DNA of 64,000 bases. Source: Escarpia spicata (Eukaryota; Annelida; Polychaeta; Sabellida; Siboglinidae). The stretch covers positions 28,140,960-28,204,959 of the forward strand of contig OZ023206.1 of NCBI GenBank assembly GCA_963995525.1, read 5' to 3'. The position numbers and the translations under genes were made by a program. The notes under the pieces are model-generated. The model did no database searches. It was not told the DNA's origin and saw only the letters and a list, made by a program, of their open reading frames with translations. Below are positions 11,999 through 24,015 of this stretch, one piece after another. How positions within the stretch are numbered: position 1 is the stretch's first letter; every line of letters starts with the position of its first letter.

Positions 11999-13567
11999 GG
12001 CCAGACGCGGCAGGTAGATAGGAATATTTTTTAATTTGTGCAAACAGTTTTTTCTGCCCAATGCATGAAATGGGTCTTACTGAGTAAAATATATATTGAA
12101 CTTTTTTCTGCCAGACCCCCCGTTTCCAAAATGGTCGCCATTTTGAGCAAATGTTGGCAAATTTGGAAACACTGCCATTTTTTATTGAATCCATATACAG
12201 TTATAATTCTTGCAAATCCATGTTCTATATAGATTCTATTGTGCAATGATCAGAGCATTTTTAGTCCTTTGGCCGAAGGTCCAAGGGACTATTGCCATCA
12301 ACTCTGCGTCCGCCGTTAGCTGCCGTATCTCAGAAACCGTTCAGCAACTTTTCCTCTAATTTTGCATAGACATAGGGCACTGCCACTATGCACGAGAAAT
12401 CTGTATTTGATTGAATCATTCTAAGAGCCTCCAAGGACCCCAAAACTGGTAAAAATTTAAGTGTCTATTTTTTTTTAAACTTCAGCAACTGTTTCTCTAA
12501 TTTTGCATATACATTTCATGTGGTAGTGTCACTGTACACAAGACATCTGTATTTCATTGAATCATTCTAAGGGCACCTAATGACCCCCCCCCCAAAAGGA
12601 CCCCAAAACTGGTAAATTTTCACATTTTGCCTATTTTTTCAAAAACTCTAAAGTAACTTGTTTTAATTGTGCATAGACATTTCATATGGTAGTGCCACTA
12701 TACACAAGAAATCTGTATTTGATTCAATCATTGTAAGGGCTCCAAAGGTCCCCTAAAATGCTAAATTTGTTAACTAAATGGTCTGTTGTAGCAGTAGCTC
12801 TAGAAGGCTTCCAGTCCTTTTGTTCAACTAATCCCTTTTCCCACAATATCTGTCACCTCACTTTGGCTGACTGGTTAATGTGTAACTAATTTGTAATTGC
12901 TCACTGCAGAGGTTTGGGTCACTGTGGCTGGTAGTAGGAAGTATGACTAATCTGTAATTGGTCACTGGCAGAGGCAAACACAGAGCCTTGTACCAGAAAT
13001 AGAACACTATTCCCCTTCCCAAAACATCTGTCACATGCGGAGTCTGTGTCTTGTATGGATATATATTTTATGCAGTTGTTTTATATAAGCAGAAAGTTAA
13101 TTGAAATTAGTTATTCTTAGGCCACAGAAAAGTAATTCCCGGTTTCTCATCGATGCATGTATTAAAAAATATGTGCCACAACATTTTATTTTCTATTATA
13201 ATTATTCCTCTAAATGCAAGACGTGGTGCAATAAGTGAACAGTAAACATGTCAACATTTTACTTCCATCATAACCCTTAATGATCTGTAACTATGGTTCA
13301 CCAAAAAACAATTGATTAATAATTACCTACAGGGTTGTTTGATTTATGCCGGGCAGAAACTGCAACAATAGGAAATACATGCCATTGATAGGCAAACGTG
13401 TTCTTTTTATAGAAAATGTCAGTTTCTTTCTGTACCTGTCTACGTATGATAACCATTTGTCCGCCATGCTCACAATAAACATCACTTGAATGATAAAAGG
13501 AAGATCAGCCACTTAACTTGTGGATTATTATTATTATAAAACTGCTCTGCTACTGCTTGCTGGACAG

Positions 13568-14065
13568 TAAGCTGCAACTGTCTTTGAGTTTGTTTACATT
13601 TTGACAAACTACTATTATATAGCACTAATTTTTGAATGAATCACATTTTGAGAATGCATGTCATTGTTTACGGTGTAATTTTTGTATGCTTCATTTTCTG
13701 CTGCTACAAGTTGCGTTCATCTGAAAGATTATTCAATTACCTATCCAATGATAATACATAATATATGTTGTGGTGTTGGAAATATATAGCTTTGGTATAT
13801 TGTACACAAGGGTTGTGATAGAAAGCTATTGGACATTGCGACAGTCCAGAAAGACAGCATGAGATGTGTCACTCAATATATAAAGTGTGACTTTCAGATA
13901 CTTCATTTTGTAGTGCTGTGGATTATGATGGGCCTCTCCATTAGCTCCCTATATAATTATGTGAAATATATCATTATGTCATTAAAATATTTCAGAGCAG
14001 GCTAACGCTAAGCTGCAACTGTCTTTGAGTTTGTTTACATTTTGACAAACTACTATTGTATAGCA
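13568..14065. repeat. Direct repeat pair flanking about 380 bp
   Basis: A segment of about 57 bp (TAAGCTGCAACTGTCTTTGA...ACTACTAT.RTATAGCAC) occurs at 13568-13625 and again at 14010-14065. Confidence 0.8.
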
Positions 14066-14560
14066 CAGACCTGCCTACCATTCCGGATTGTCCGGAATCA
14101 TTCCGGAAAGTCACCTCAAATTACGGTGTTACGGCGAGGGATGAAAATATTACGGACTGTCACTATGTTCGCCAATCACTCAAATTTAGCTTCCATTATA
14201 TTCAACAGGTGGCAGCATATGTATGCAGCATGTTATGACATGGTTTTTCATTCGCTGAGTCTGGTCGTAATCTAACCAATAGGAAACAGCGTTATGACAA
14301 ATTCGCATTTCCGCTATCAAACAAAATGAAGTCGCGCAGCACGAAATGATGGCTGACAGCGAAACGATGCCACCGCCAACCAAAAAGAAACGTGTAATGC
14401 AAAAATTTAGTGAGTGTTGTACTTGTAGTGTTAGGCCAACTGACTGTACTAAGACTAAGTTAGTGTATTTACAGCCTATCATACAATCACTAGAGTCTAG
14501 GCGATGTCGATGACAGCGTAATGTAATGGTTTTGCCGTCGTTACTGGCAGTAGCTTGTGT
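14066..14560 (+). mobile_element. Right-truncated copy of the CAGACCTGCC hAT-like element
   Basis: Begins CAGACCTGCCTACCATTCCG exactly as 60161 does, and runs parallel to it to about 60640, including the start of a small ORF (MADSE...PPPT...KK). The right TIR is missing. Confidence 0.8.
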
Positions 14561-14929
14561 CAACAGACAGCATTAAGCCACTAGACCCCTGTTAAACTGG
14601 ACAGTTGCCTGTAGGTGTTAAACTGTGTCAAACAGTGAGTCTATCTTTTGCTCTCAAATAATCTGTCCTCTTAGTTTTACACAAAGACATAATCTGGCAT
14701 AACTTGATAAGTCTTTGTAGCAGCACATTTGTACTTCCAGTGTATCATTGCAACATTACATACACATTACATACTGTGTGCCACATTTGAATGTTGTGCA
14801 TGTAATATTTCCATGCAATCCATTTGCATATATAATGTAAAACTTGAATTGAAAAAGTGAATCATAGACTGTAACAAGATGCAATTCATGTCATGTCATT
14901 AATTGTTTAGAGTCTATTTACAGGGTATT

Positions 14930-15540
14930 AGAAAGTGTAACATATCTTGTTTCATTATAGTTAATTTCAATCCCAAATTTTGGACAAAATTGGTGCATCA
15001 TTTTCATAATTATTACAAAATGGCGGCCATATTGAATAAGGATTCCCAAAGTTTTTGTGAAGAAATTTGTATTCTGAGCATGTAATTAACTCAGTAATGG
15101 CGTTTACAATAGTACAGCATAAACTGTTTCATTGTTATCAATTAATTACCACAATTTGAATAATTTGTGGAGTAATTTGCATAAAATAAAATGGCGGACA
15201 TATTAAATGTAGAATCCCAATTTTTAAATACACATTTTTCCAAAAGCACATCATTAATATTGAGGCATGTTGTTTTTTTAGTACAACACAAACATTTTCA
15301 TTAGAACTCACTTAGTTGCCATTTGCATAATTGATTATGTAATTATCATAAAACAAAATGGCGGATATAATAAATGTAGAATCCTCATTCATGTTATAAC
15401 AATTTTCAAAAGCATTATCAATTTATCATTTAACGTTTAGTGCTTCTTATCATAGTACTACATAAAGAGTTTAATTACTATAATTAGATGTCACTTAATT
15501 CCCACTTTGCATAATTAATGTCTATACTAGTTATACTTAG
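14930..15540 (+). repeat. Degenerate tandem repeat, about 175-180 bp x 3
   Basis: Three diverged units each contain AAAATGGCGG(A/C)(C/T)AT(A/T)..., GAATCC(C/T)(A/C)A and TTTGCATAA blocks. Confidence 0.65.
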
Positions 15541-16337
15541 CTATGTGAATTGCAGAAAGTGTCCTGGACCTGAGAGATACCTGCATTTAAATACACAGAG
15601 TAATGAATAATTGCACCAACAACTCAAACCGTCTGCGGTGGCGTTCTCGAAACCCATGCAGCTAGGTCGCACAAAATGCGATTTCCGCACTTGTAAACCT
15701 TTTTAAAATATCACATAACATATATCGTCTGAACAGTCTGAAACTGATACGTAGGTGTGTATATACATGAACTTGAATTTTAGGCGATAACATTACCAAA
15801 AATTCATGTTTATAAGATAATTCGACATAACCTTCGTTTGATTTAACGCAGAAACTTCGTGCAACGATTGCAGTGAAGACGAACACGTCTCCTAATTGGT
15901 CGAGCAGATTTCATGACGATCCAAATAGGTTTACGGGTTTTCAATTTGCCGCGACCTGTTTTTGGGAAAACCGTCGCGGAGCGCCATCGGCATGACACTT
16001 TTGGCGCGCATTATCACTCAATCACGAACGATAAGTTCGTCAAATAAAGGAATACTTTTATAAACTTTATGCCATTGTAAAGAACATTATCTTGTCGTTC
16101 CGGTGATATTAAATTTGTATTATTTAACGCGGACATAATGACGTAAGGGCTGCATGACCAGTGACCTGTCGTAGTTTACCGTCAAAACTGGCCAGATCCA
16201 ACAGCCGCGGCGGCTGCTGTGGTAATGCTAATGTAAGAAAACAATGTTACAATTTGTCCAACTTATAACTCATTTGGTCAGCCGGGGTCACATATAGACG
16301 TATTAGTCCAAAGGACTTCAGGGCCACTTGGCCCATT
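15541..16337. other. Rest of the 4.08-kb element interior
   Basis: GC content rises around 15890-16210. No coding match recognised; the minus ORF at 15662-15886 shows no motif. Confidence 0.4.
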
Positions 16338-16916
16338 TTTTTAAATGTGTTTTTAATTTTTAAATAATTTGTTTGTAAAATACAAAAACAAATCTTGTCT
16401 TTTGGCAACAAATATGGCTATATCTTTCAAACTATTCATAATTTAAAAAAAGTGTGATCACTGCACACAGTAGAATATGCTGAATGCAACACTGAAAACA
16501 TTATTTATATAGCATAATTATTCCAAGAGATATCCCGTTTCCAAATGCAGAAATTTGAAGAAAAATGTTTTTGAGAAAATGGCTGTCAAAGATTGCATAA
16601 TGGATTTCATTACATGATATCGACGTGCTTGATCCATGAATAAACTCACTTAGAAGTACGTAATTGTCATAGAAGTGAACTTTAATGATAGTATGCATAC
16701 AAAGGTATAATAATCTGGCAGAAAACCATTTTCAGTATTTTTTGTCAAAAAACACCATTTCACCCGGTCTAAGTGAATTTGTGCTGTATTCCAATAGAAG
16801 TGTATGTTTACATTAGATAAAGTTCAATATTTAAACATATAAACCTGTAAATGAATTTATTTGTGAATATATCATGCCTCCATCAAGTAAAAAATCTTGT
16901 TAGTCAAATTTGAAAG

Positions 16917-17093
16917 TTAACCCTATGGCCTGATTAGTGCAAATATATGTCTGATATGGAATCCTATTGAATCAAGAAATGGTGCTATGAACAAATCCTA
17001 TTATTTACTCTGGTTGCATGAATGCAAGTAAATACGTTTTGGCCCTCTGTCGTAGTTGGCTTGATTCAGGCGTATTGGCCACAATAGGGTTAA
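16917..17093 (+). mobile_element. 177-bp TTAA-flanked MITE
   Basis: Termini TTAACCCTATGGCCTGATTA and GGCCACAATAGGGTTAA. TTAA on both sides and a CCCTAT start, so piggyBac-like. Related to the element at 10896-11998. Confidence 0.8.
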
Positions 17094-17237
17094 AATCAGT
17101 ATTTATTGCCCAACAATTTCTTCTCAGTGTACAAACAAATTTTTAAAACCAAATACTTAAAAATGTTGCTGGTTTATTTATACAATGTATACTGAACATA
17201 TATTTGCAAGAATTAATCAAATTGAATCTACCCCTGT

Positions 17238-17400
17238 ACCTGATGTGGCGCGCAGTAGCGCAGCACTAAGAGCTCCAGACTCGACTGACACAACCCCGGT
17301 TCAAATCCTGTGTGGCAGTGTCGAACCTTGGGCAAGTTGGTTTACTCTACATTGCTTCAGTTCGCTCGGCTGTATGAATGAGTAACTTTATATGGCCGTA
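17238..17400 (+). mobile_element. tRNA-derived SINE, 5' part
   Basis: Box A-like GGCGCGCAGTAGCGCAGCAC and box B-like GGTTCAAATCC, followed by the body shared with 30149-30430 (GGCTGTATGAATGAGTA). Ends 70 bp before exon 4. Confidence 0.8.
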
Positions 17401-17469
17401 ACTCTAAAGAGTAATCGTGATTGTTGACATTTGTGGTCTGATCTCTCTCATTTCCATGTCTGTCTCCAG

Positions 17470-17611
17470 ATTTGTCAAGTTTAGGACCCAGGATGAAGCG
17501 GCCGCAGCTATTGCCAAATTCAACAACTTCACAATCCAGGGCAAGTATCGACTACGAGTCAGTGTGGCCTTGACTACCGAACAGAAGGCGGAGCGTGCAG
17601 AACGCAGGAAG
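17470..17611 (+). CDS. TDRD1-like: Exon 4: RNP1 strand to end of RRM plus charged helix
   Basis: Acceptor CTGTCTCCAG and donor AAG|GTCAGT. With the preceding AYG it gives the RNP1 sequence AYGFVKFRT, then helix 2 (EAAAAIAKFNNF), beta 4 (YRLRVSVA) and a charged tail, TTEQKAERAERRK. It completes the RRM across exons 2-4. A transposon begins 67 bp past the donor. Confidence 0.93.
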
Positions 17612-17678
17612 GTCAGTTCGGGTTTATTTTTCCTATAGTTAAAAGGGATAGTGTCTACTCCTCATTTGAAGGGATACT

Positions 17679-18520
17679 CAGACCTGTGCACCCTCCGCAT
17701 TCTTCCATATTTGTTATGGAATCGAACGCTGAATACGGATTTGTTGGTTTTGTTACGTAATCGCCGGTCCCAAAATTTGGTAATTTTTTCTCGTGGAAAA
17801 TGTGGCGCCACCTTTTAGATAAGTTTGCACTTGTACACTCACAGCTAAAAATGAACTGATACACATGCTATGCATTGAATACCCGTATTATCGGGCCAAG
17901 TGCAATTCACACTAGGCCCTTTAACGAGCATTCAACGAAAATTTTAACCTGCGGGAATGGATCGCCATTTTAACGATAACGATGGACTGGAATGGTGATT
18001 CGAGTAAGCGGAAAGTCAATCCTGTGCCATCAACAAAGCCATCGAAGAAACGTGCGCGACTTCAGCAGTTTAGAGCAACATACACCAAGCAATGGCCATG
18101 TATTGTTGCTGCAGAAGACGACTCCTATGTGTGCCATCTATCAAGTTTGTGTTACAGTTTTTTGATCGCCCATGGCAGTGGTAATGATGTGAGCCGCCAC
18201 GTCTAGTCGATGAAACATCACGGATTGCCAAGACGGTGAAGCGCAATAGCCAATACGTCCATCGCGAACTTTTTTTGGCTCCATCCAAGTCGATTGATGC
18301 CAGAACAGGGAGTGTGACTCGTGCGGAGGTGAAGCTCTACCAGCTGATTGTCGAACAGAATCTGCCTCTCACCGCCGCCGATACCTTCACAAAGGCAGTC
18401 AAACTGATGTATTATGCAAGTGTTTATTTTTAACAGTAAAAGTGTTACTGAAAGTTAGTCAGGAATACAGAAAATAGCTTCAAGGATACTGGAAGCTGTG
18501 AGATCGGGTGCACAGGTCTG
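17679..18520 (+). mobile_element. hAT transposon relic with GATACT duplication
   Basis: Termini CAGACCTGTGCACCC and GGGTGCACAGGTCTG, flanked by GATACT at 17673-17678 and 18521-18526. Carries a broken transposase N-terminus (next entry). Length 842 bp. Confidence 0.9.
17982..18433 (+). pseudogene. Broken hAT transposase N-terminus (BED finger)
   Basis: Starts MDWNGDSSKRKVNP, then a BED-finger-like stretch: QFRATYTKQWPCIVAAEDD, a degraded Cys pair, and SFLIAHGSGNDVSRHV. A stop follows at 18204-18206. A second frame then gives AEVKLYQLIVEQNLPLTAAD TFTKAVKLM, which resembles the region after the BED finger in hAT transposases. A stop and frame change break it, and the catalytic core is absent. 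Confidence 0.8.
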
Positions 18521-18749
18521 GATACTGCTTTTAAGTTGTTACTAATCAGTTCATAAATTAAACCTACCACTCTGTCTAGGTTTGTTTGCATAGAATTCTA
18601 TGTATATCTAAGAACTCTGCCAGTTTATATTTTCAAACAGTGCTCATTCAAAAACTTCTAATACAATAAATGACAAATATCCATAGCGCACAGTAGATAC
18701 CCTAATGAATCCAGTGACATGAATATCCAGAAGATGACGCCACCACCAT

Positions 18750-20952
18750 CAGGGGTAGAAATAACTCCAAACATGTTGGTAGCCAGCAGGGCTACCTGGT
18801 TGAAATATCTGGTAGCCCAAAATTCCCCAACCAGAACATAATTGTGACATCACAGGTCAATATGTCATTCATTTACATTAATTACTAATGAAATATTGAA
18901 GTTGTCACTTCACATCTAGCGTTTGAAAACTGAACATTTTCAAATGTATCTTCTAATGAAATAACCATTATTTTATAATGTACAATTCAGATTGTATAAT
19001 GATTAATGTGGTTTGCAAACTCAAATATGGTAAAATGTTTCAACAAGTATTTCTAACAGCTGTGAATGTCTACTGTTGAGGAAGGATGTCTGAACAATTT
19101 TAGTTACCCATCAAAATTACATAGCATAAGATCACATAATGTAACATGTACTATAACAATAACCTTTATTTATGTAGTGACAAATATATGCAAAAATTAG
19201 TCAGAGGCATTAAAACTATAATAACAATTATTAAAAAAAACAATATAATAGTGCTGCTTTCACAGAGGTAAGCTGTATACATCTATATTATGCTCAAGTT
19301 GCTTCTAATGATAATCATTTGGTGATTACCCCAGTGGATCTGCCCATCTGTTATTATTTATAGTGCTTAAATGCTGTAAGGATGCTGTTGTTTTTAAACA
19401 GTTATTAAAATACAGAACATCCTTCAGTAAAATTTACCTTTTATTTACAATAAATGCATTTCTGATAAGCAGTGTTAAAAGTAGGAATTACTAAAATAAA
19501 ATGTATATTCGGTGCATTAAATACACGTGGCTGTGATGTTTAAAAAATTTGATTTATTTCTTAAATTATACAGGTTTTAATAACCTCATTATTTATACAG
19601 ACGTTTGACTGCCCACTGTGGCAATAATGTGTCGCATTGTTAAATGTGTTGAAACCTTCGTTTCCTGTATTTAGTACAACTGGTTTGCTCAGAAAGTTGA
19701 CCTTCCAGTACCTGGGAAGTGCAGACGACCCACTTGCAACATTGTTCTAAACTGTCTGTCAATAATGTCAGTTGATTACATCAGCCAATCATAGACCCAA
19801 TATAACAGGTGGCATGAAAGGTGGTCCTGAGGGGCTGGTTTATTTACATCCTGGGGTTGAAGTCCAAGGCCCAGCAATGACATCTTTGAAGTGGTTAATT
19901 GGTTACAGTTGTTGCAAGTGATTGGGAAGCCAGTGAGTGACCTTTTCCCAGGCACTCAGGATGAATATTACAACTAGCTGTGTACTACCGGTAATAAATG
20001 TTACAACTAGCTGTGTACTACCGGTAATAAATGTTACAAGTAGCTGTGTACTACCGGTAATAAATGTTACAAGTAGCTGTGTACTACCGGTAATAAATGT
20101 TACAAGTAGCTGTGTACTACCGGTAATAAATGTTACAAGTAGCTGTGTACTACCGGTAATAAATGTTACAACTAGCTGTGTACTACCGGTAATAAATGTT
20201 ACAACTAGCTGTGTACTACCGGTAATAAATGTTACAACTAACTGTGTACTACCGGTAATAAATGTTACAAGTAGCTGTGTACTACCGGTAATAAATGTTA
20301 CAAGTAGCTGTGTACTACCGGTAATAAATGTTACAAGTAGCTGTGTACTACCGGTAATAAATGTTACAAGTAGCTGTGTACTACCGGTAATAAATGTTAC
20401 AAGTAGCTGTGTACTACCGGTAATAAATGTTACAACTAGCTGTGTACTACCGGTAATAAATGTTACAAGTAGCTGTGTACTACCGGTAATAAATGTTACA
20501 AGTAGCTGTGTACTACCGGTACTAAATGTTACAACTAGCTGTGTACTACCGGTAATAAATGTTACAAGTAGCTGTGTACTACCGGTAATAAATGTTACAA
20601 CTAGCTGTGTACTACCGGTAATAAATGTTACAAGTAGCTGTGTACTACCGGTACTAAATGTTACAACTAGCTGTGTACTACCGGTAATAAATGTTACAAG
20701 TAGCTGTGTACTACCGGTAATAAATGTTACAACTAGCTGTGTACTACCGGTAATAAATGTTACAAGTAGCTGTGTACTACCGGTAATAAATGTTACAAGT
20801 AGCTGTGTACTACCGGTAATAAATGTTACAACTAGCTGTGTACTGACAATTAGGTCAGATTTTGCAGTAGACCACCGGGCTACTGCTGTTTCCTAGTGTG
20901 GTAGCCTGACGTAAATTGTGGTAGCCACGGGCTACTACTATTTCGAACCCTG
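18750..20952 (+). mobile_element. TIR element with ACCAT duplication containing a 33-bp minisatellite
   Basis: Left CAGGGGTAGAAATAACTCC and inverted right CAGGGTTCGAAATAGTAGT, flanked by ACCAT (18745-18749 and 20953-20957). Both ends contain repeated GGTAGCC/GGGCTAC words. No transposase seen. Confidence 0.75.
19963..20844 (+). repeat. 33-bp minisatellite, about 27 copies
   Basis: Unit GTTACAAGTAGCTGTGTACT + ACCGGTAATAAAT, differing mainly at one C/G position (CAACTAG or CAAGTAG). Because 33 is divisible by 3 it makes a false 319-residue ORF of an 11-residue repeat. It lies inside intron 4. Confidence 0.97.
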
Positions 20953-21271
20953 ACCATGCAATGTCAAAACTAGAAGATGTACCCAAGCGGGCGGGAAGAC
21001 GTTTTCAGGCAGTTAGGGTGTTTTTATAGTAATAAACCTGAAACTGTTCAGTGTGATAGTTGATCCAGTGAAACTTTCAGATTGTTAACACACCATTGAA
21101 ATACTAAACCCTACTGCCTGTAATTGGCACTTATTGCATAGGCACAATCCTTACCTGCGCATACCTTTGAAGTTTAAATATTTCTTACCCTGTAGTAGAA
21201 TTATTCTTCAGTTTGTCAGAAGTCTTAACAAACTATGGGAACTACATCAGCAGCCCAATATTGCATTCCAG

Positions 21272-21444
21272 AGACAGGTCGAGTTTGAGAACTCATTGAG
21301 CAGTGCCAACCCCAGTGACAGCAACGATGCAGCGGCGCCATCTAGTAGAGTGAATGGAACCCCGAAGAACGGCAGCGCAGGTGGTCCAACCAGTGGTGGC
21401 ACCCTGGGGAGAGGTCTGGTAAAGAAAGTCAATGCAAGTCCGGG
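21272..21444 (+). CDS. TDRD1-like: Exon 5: Ser/Gly-rich linker
   Basis: It reads RQVEFENSLSSANPSDSND, then an Ala/Ser/Gly-rich stretch ending VKKVNASPG, with donor GG|GTAAGT. Two acceptors are in frame. The one at 21270-21271 continues the charged helix of exon 4 and matches exon-like composition. The other, TTATTCTTCAG ending at 21211, would add 20 residues (FVRSLNKLWELHQQPNIAFQ). I prefer the shorter form because the extra 60 bases look intronic in composition; both are possible, perhaps as alternatives. It ends in phase 2. Confidence 0.75.
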
Positions 21445-21752
21445 GTAAGTAGGAACATACAGATTTATATCTAGATTGTCAGTTTAGTTTTTCATGAGTA
21501 CTGTAAGGACCCTCATAAGATTGTAGCTTCTCTGGGATGTAATTAATTAAGACAGTATAATTTTAAACACAGCAATTTCTTTCTAGAATACGACGGGCTG
21601 ATACCGTTGCGCACGTGAGTGCTCAGTTCCTATCATTTGCGATCTGTGAAAAATCACAGATCGCAACTGATATTCGGGTGAACGATATACATGATTCCAA
21701 GTCCAACTGTTTATATTTAGTACAACATAGTGATCATAAACATGTAAAGTGT

Positions 21753-22458
21753 TTAAGGCCAGACACCCCAGGTGAAATGGTGTTTTTTGACAAAAAATAC
21801 TGAAAATGGTTTTCTGCCAGACTATTATATCTTTGTATGCATACTATCAATAAAGTTAACTTCTATGACAATTACATACCTCTAAGTGAGTTTTAGTCAT
21901 GGATCAAGCGTGTTGATATCATGTAATGAAATCCATTATGCAATCTTTGACAGCCATTTTCTCCCAAAACAATTTCTGCATTTGGAAACGGGATATCTCT
22001 TGGAATAATTATGCTATGTAAATAAAGTTTTCATTGTTGCATTCAGCATATTCTACTGTGTGCAATGATCAGACACTTTTTTAAAATCATGAATAGTTTG
22101 AAAGATATAGCCATACTTGTGGCAAAAAAAACAAGATTTTTTTTCATATTTTACACACAAAAAAACAAACATTTCAAAAAATGCTCTGATCATTGCACAA
22201 TAGACTATAGAGAACATGGATTTGCAAGAATTATACCTATATATGGATTCAATAAAAAGTGGCAGCTTTTCCAAATTTGCCAATATTTGTTCAAAATGGT
22301 GGCCATTTTGTTTGTTACCATGGAAACGGGGGTCTGGCTGAAAAAAGTTCAATATATATTTTACTCAGTAGGACCCATTTCATGCATTGGGCAAAAAAAA
22401 TTGAATTGTTTGCACAAATTAAAAAATAATCCTATCTACCTGCCGTGTCTGGCCTTAA
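21753..22458 (+). mobile_element. Full-length 706-bp TTAA-family MITE (GGCCAGACAC ends)
   Basis: Both ends read TTAAGGCCAGACAC inward, with TTAA as the likely target. Interior near-palindromic AT-rich segments and no real ORF. It is the reference copy for 4803, 11995/16338, 24016 and 33404. TTAA with a GG start is compatible with Kolobok-like or piggyBac-like families. Confidence 0.85.
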
Positions 22459-22644
22459 TTACTACCAAATAAATAAAGTGTAGACATGTTTCCATATATG
22501 TCTATCATGTACCGGTTGTACCGAAGTCTGAACCCCCGCACCAAAATGCCCGTCCCTCCGATGAGCAGACACCTGCCATGTTGGGCCAGTTAAGACAGAG
22601 ACTAACGTGTGCGTTTGATCTTACTAGTGCCCGTGTACATTCTC
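22459..22644. other. Unique spacer before the 47-bp array
   Basis: GC-richer than its surroundings; nothing recognised. Confidence 0.4.
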
Positions 22645-23301
22645 GCAAACCAGGGGTATGACTACGTACACTACCCTTGGCAGATCTCCTCACAAGCCAG
22701 GGGTATGACTACGTACACTACCCTTGGCAGATCTCCTAACAAACCAGGGGTATGACTACGTACACTACCCTTGGCAGATCTCCTAACAAACCAGGGGTAT
22801 GACTACGTACACTACCCTTGGCAGATCTCCTAACAAACCAGGGGTATGACTACGTACACTACCCTTGGCAGATCTCCTAACAAACCAGGGGTATGACTAC
22901 GTACACTACCCTTGGCAGATCTCCTAACAAACCAGGGGTATGACTACGTACACTACCCTTGGCAGATCTCCTAACAAACCAGGGGTATGACTACGTACAC
23001 TACCCTTGGCAGATCTCCTAACAAACCAGGGGTATGACTACGTACACTACCCTTGGCAGATCTCCTAACAAACCAGGGGTATGACTACGTACACTACCCT
23101 TGGCAGATCTCCTCACAAGCCAGGGGTATGACTACGTACACTACCCTTGGCAGATCTCCTAACAAACCAGGGGTATGACTACGTACACTACCCTTGGCAG
23201 ATCTCCTAACAAACCAGGGGTATGACTACGTACACTACCCTTGGCAGATCTCCTAACAAACCAGGGGTATGACTACGTACACTACCCTTGGCAGATCTCC
23301 T
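22645..23301 (+). repeat. 47-bp minisatellite, about 14 copies
   Basis: Unit CAAACCAGGGGTATGACTAC + GTACACTACCCTTGGCAGAT + CTCCTAA, almost identical between copies; two copies have CACAAGCC. The near-perfect identity suggests recent homogenisation. Confidence 0.97.
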
Positions 23302-24015
23302 GCGAAGTGGAAGTTAGCTAAATCAAACTTATAATTGACTTAGCCGTACCACCCATGAGAACGGTGCAGACACCTGTCCGACTCGCGCTCCATTCCAGGA
23401 GTCCCTGTATAATTACCCATTCGATCATTCTCACGAGCTGCTGAATGGTATTGTGCATTCGAATAATTACATCTACTGCCCAAACAGTCCACAGAGACCA
23501 CCCGGAAGAACACTGGAATTTGCTGGCAAGTGATATTATATTATAGTTTCGGCAAGCGATCTGTCAGGGGGTACTGAGACCGATGTAATCAGTAGCGCCC
23601 CCTGGCGCGTGAGGATGCCCGTGTACGTAACATCTATTTTATATGCAGTGCAATCTCAGTATTAAGGTCACCCTCGGGACTAGACGAAAGTGACCTTACT
23701 AACCATTTCAGTACGACACGCCGGAGTTCCGGCCGCTCTGTCCGTGAGATGTTGACGATCGACACAATAACGATGTCGGCGAACTTAGTATACAGCTGTG
23801 TTCAGCAACTGCAAATACATTGAAATAAAAATGTAAAATGATATTGCTAATTTTACTCGCTGATTATTATACTTTCCGAAAATATATTCCTATTCATAAA
23901 ATGCATTTTTTTACTCAAAACTTGACTTGATGTGAGGTAGTCCATTGTCTTGCATATTCACTGGGAATGCGATATTCAGTGGTCACAGCTGGTCAGGGCT
24001 GTAGTACTGAAATGG
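23302..24015. other. Intron 5 stretch
   Basis: 23650-23705 resembles the ...GGTCACC... end of the Tigger-like MITE. Otherwise nothing recognised. Confidence 0.45.

Larger units (their letters stand above)
12262..16338 (+). mobile_element. Hairpin-ended AGTCCTTTGG element, about 4.08 kb
   Basis: Left end TAGTCCTTTGGCCGAAGG, then GGTCCAAGGGACT; right end AGTCCAAAGGACTTCAGGGC then CTTGGCCCATTTTT. Both ends can form short hairpins. The first part repeats a unit containing GTGCCACTATACACAAGAAA. It carries internal insertions (14066-14560) and no recognisable transposase. Superfamily unknown. Confidence 0.7.
11995..16770 (+). mobile_element. GGCCAGACAC TTAA-family element split by a 4.08-kb insertion
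   Basis: 11995-12262 matches one half of the 705-bp element at 21753-22458 in reverse orientation, and 16338-16770 matches the other half. The intact equivalent join is seen at about 33515 (CAGAGCATTTTTTGAAATGTG). The interrupting DNA is 12262-16338. Confidence 0.85.

Noticed and set aside
17238..17310. tRNA gene
   Set aside because: Box A/B-like words belong to a SINE head; no full cloverleaf and the same body follows in the other SINE copies.
19937..20896. 319-residue ORF of INVTTSCVLPV repeats
   Set aside because: It is a 33-bp minisatellite (divisible by 3) inside a TIR transposon in an intron; no flanking splice logic and not in the gene's reading path.
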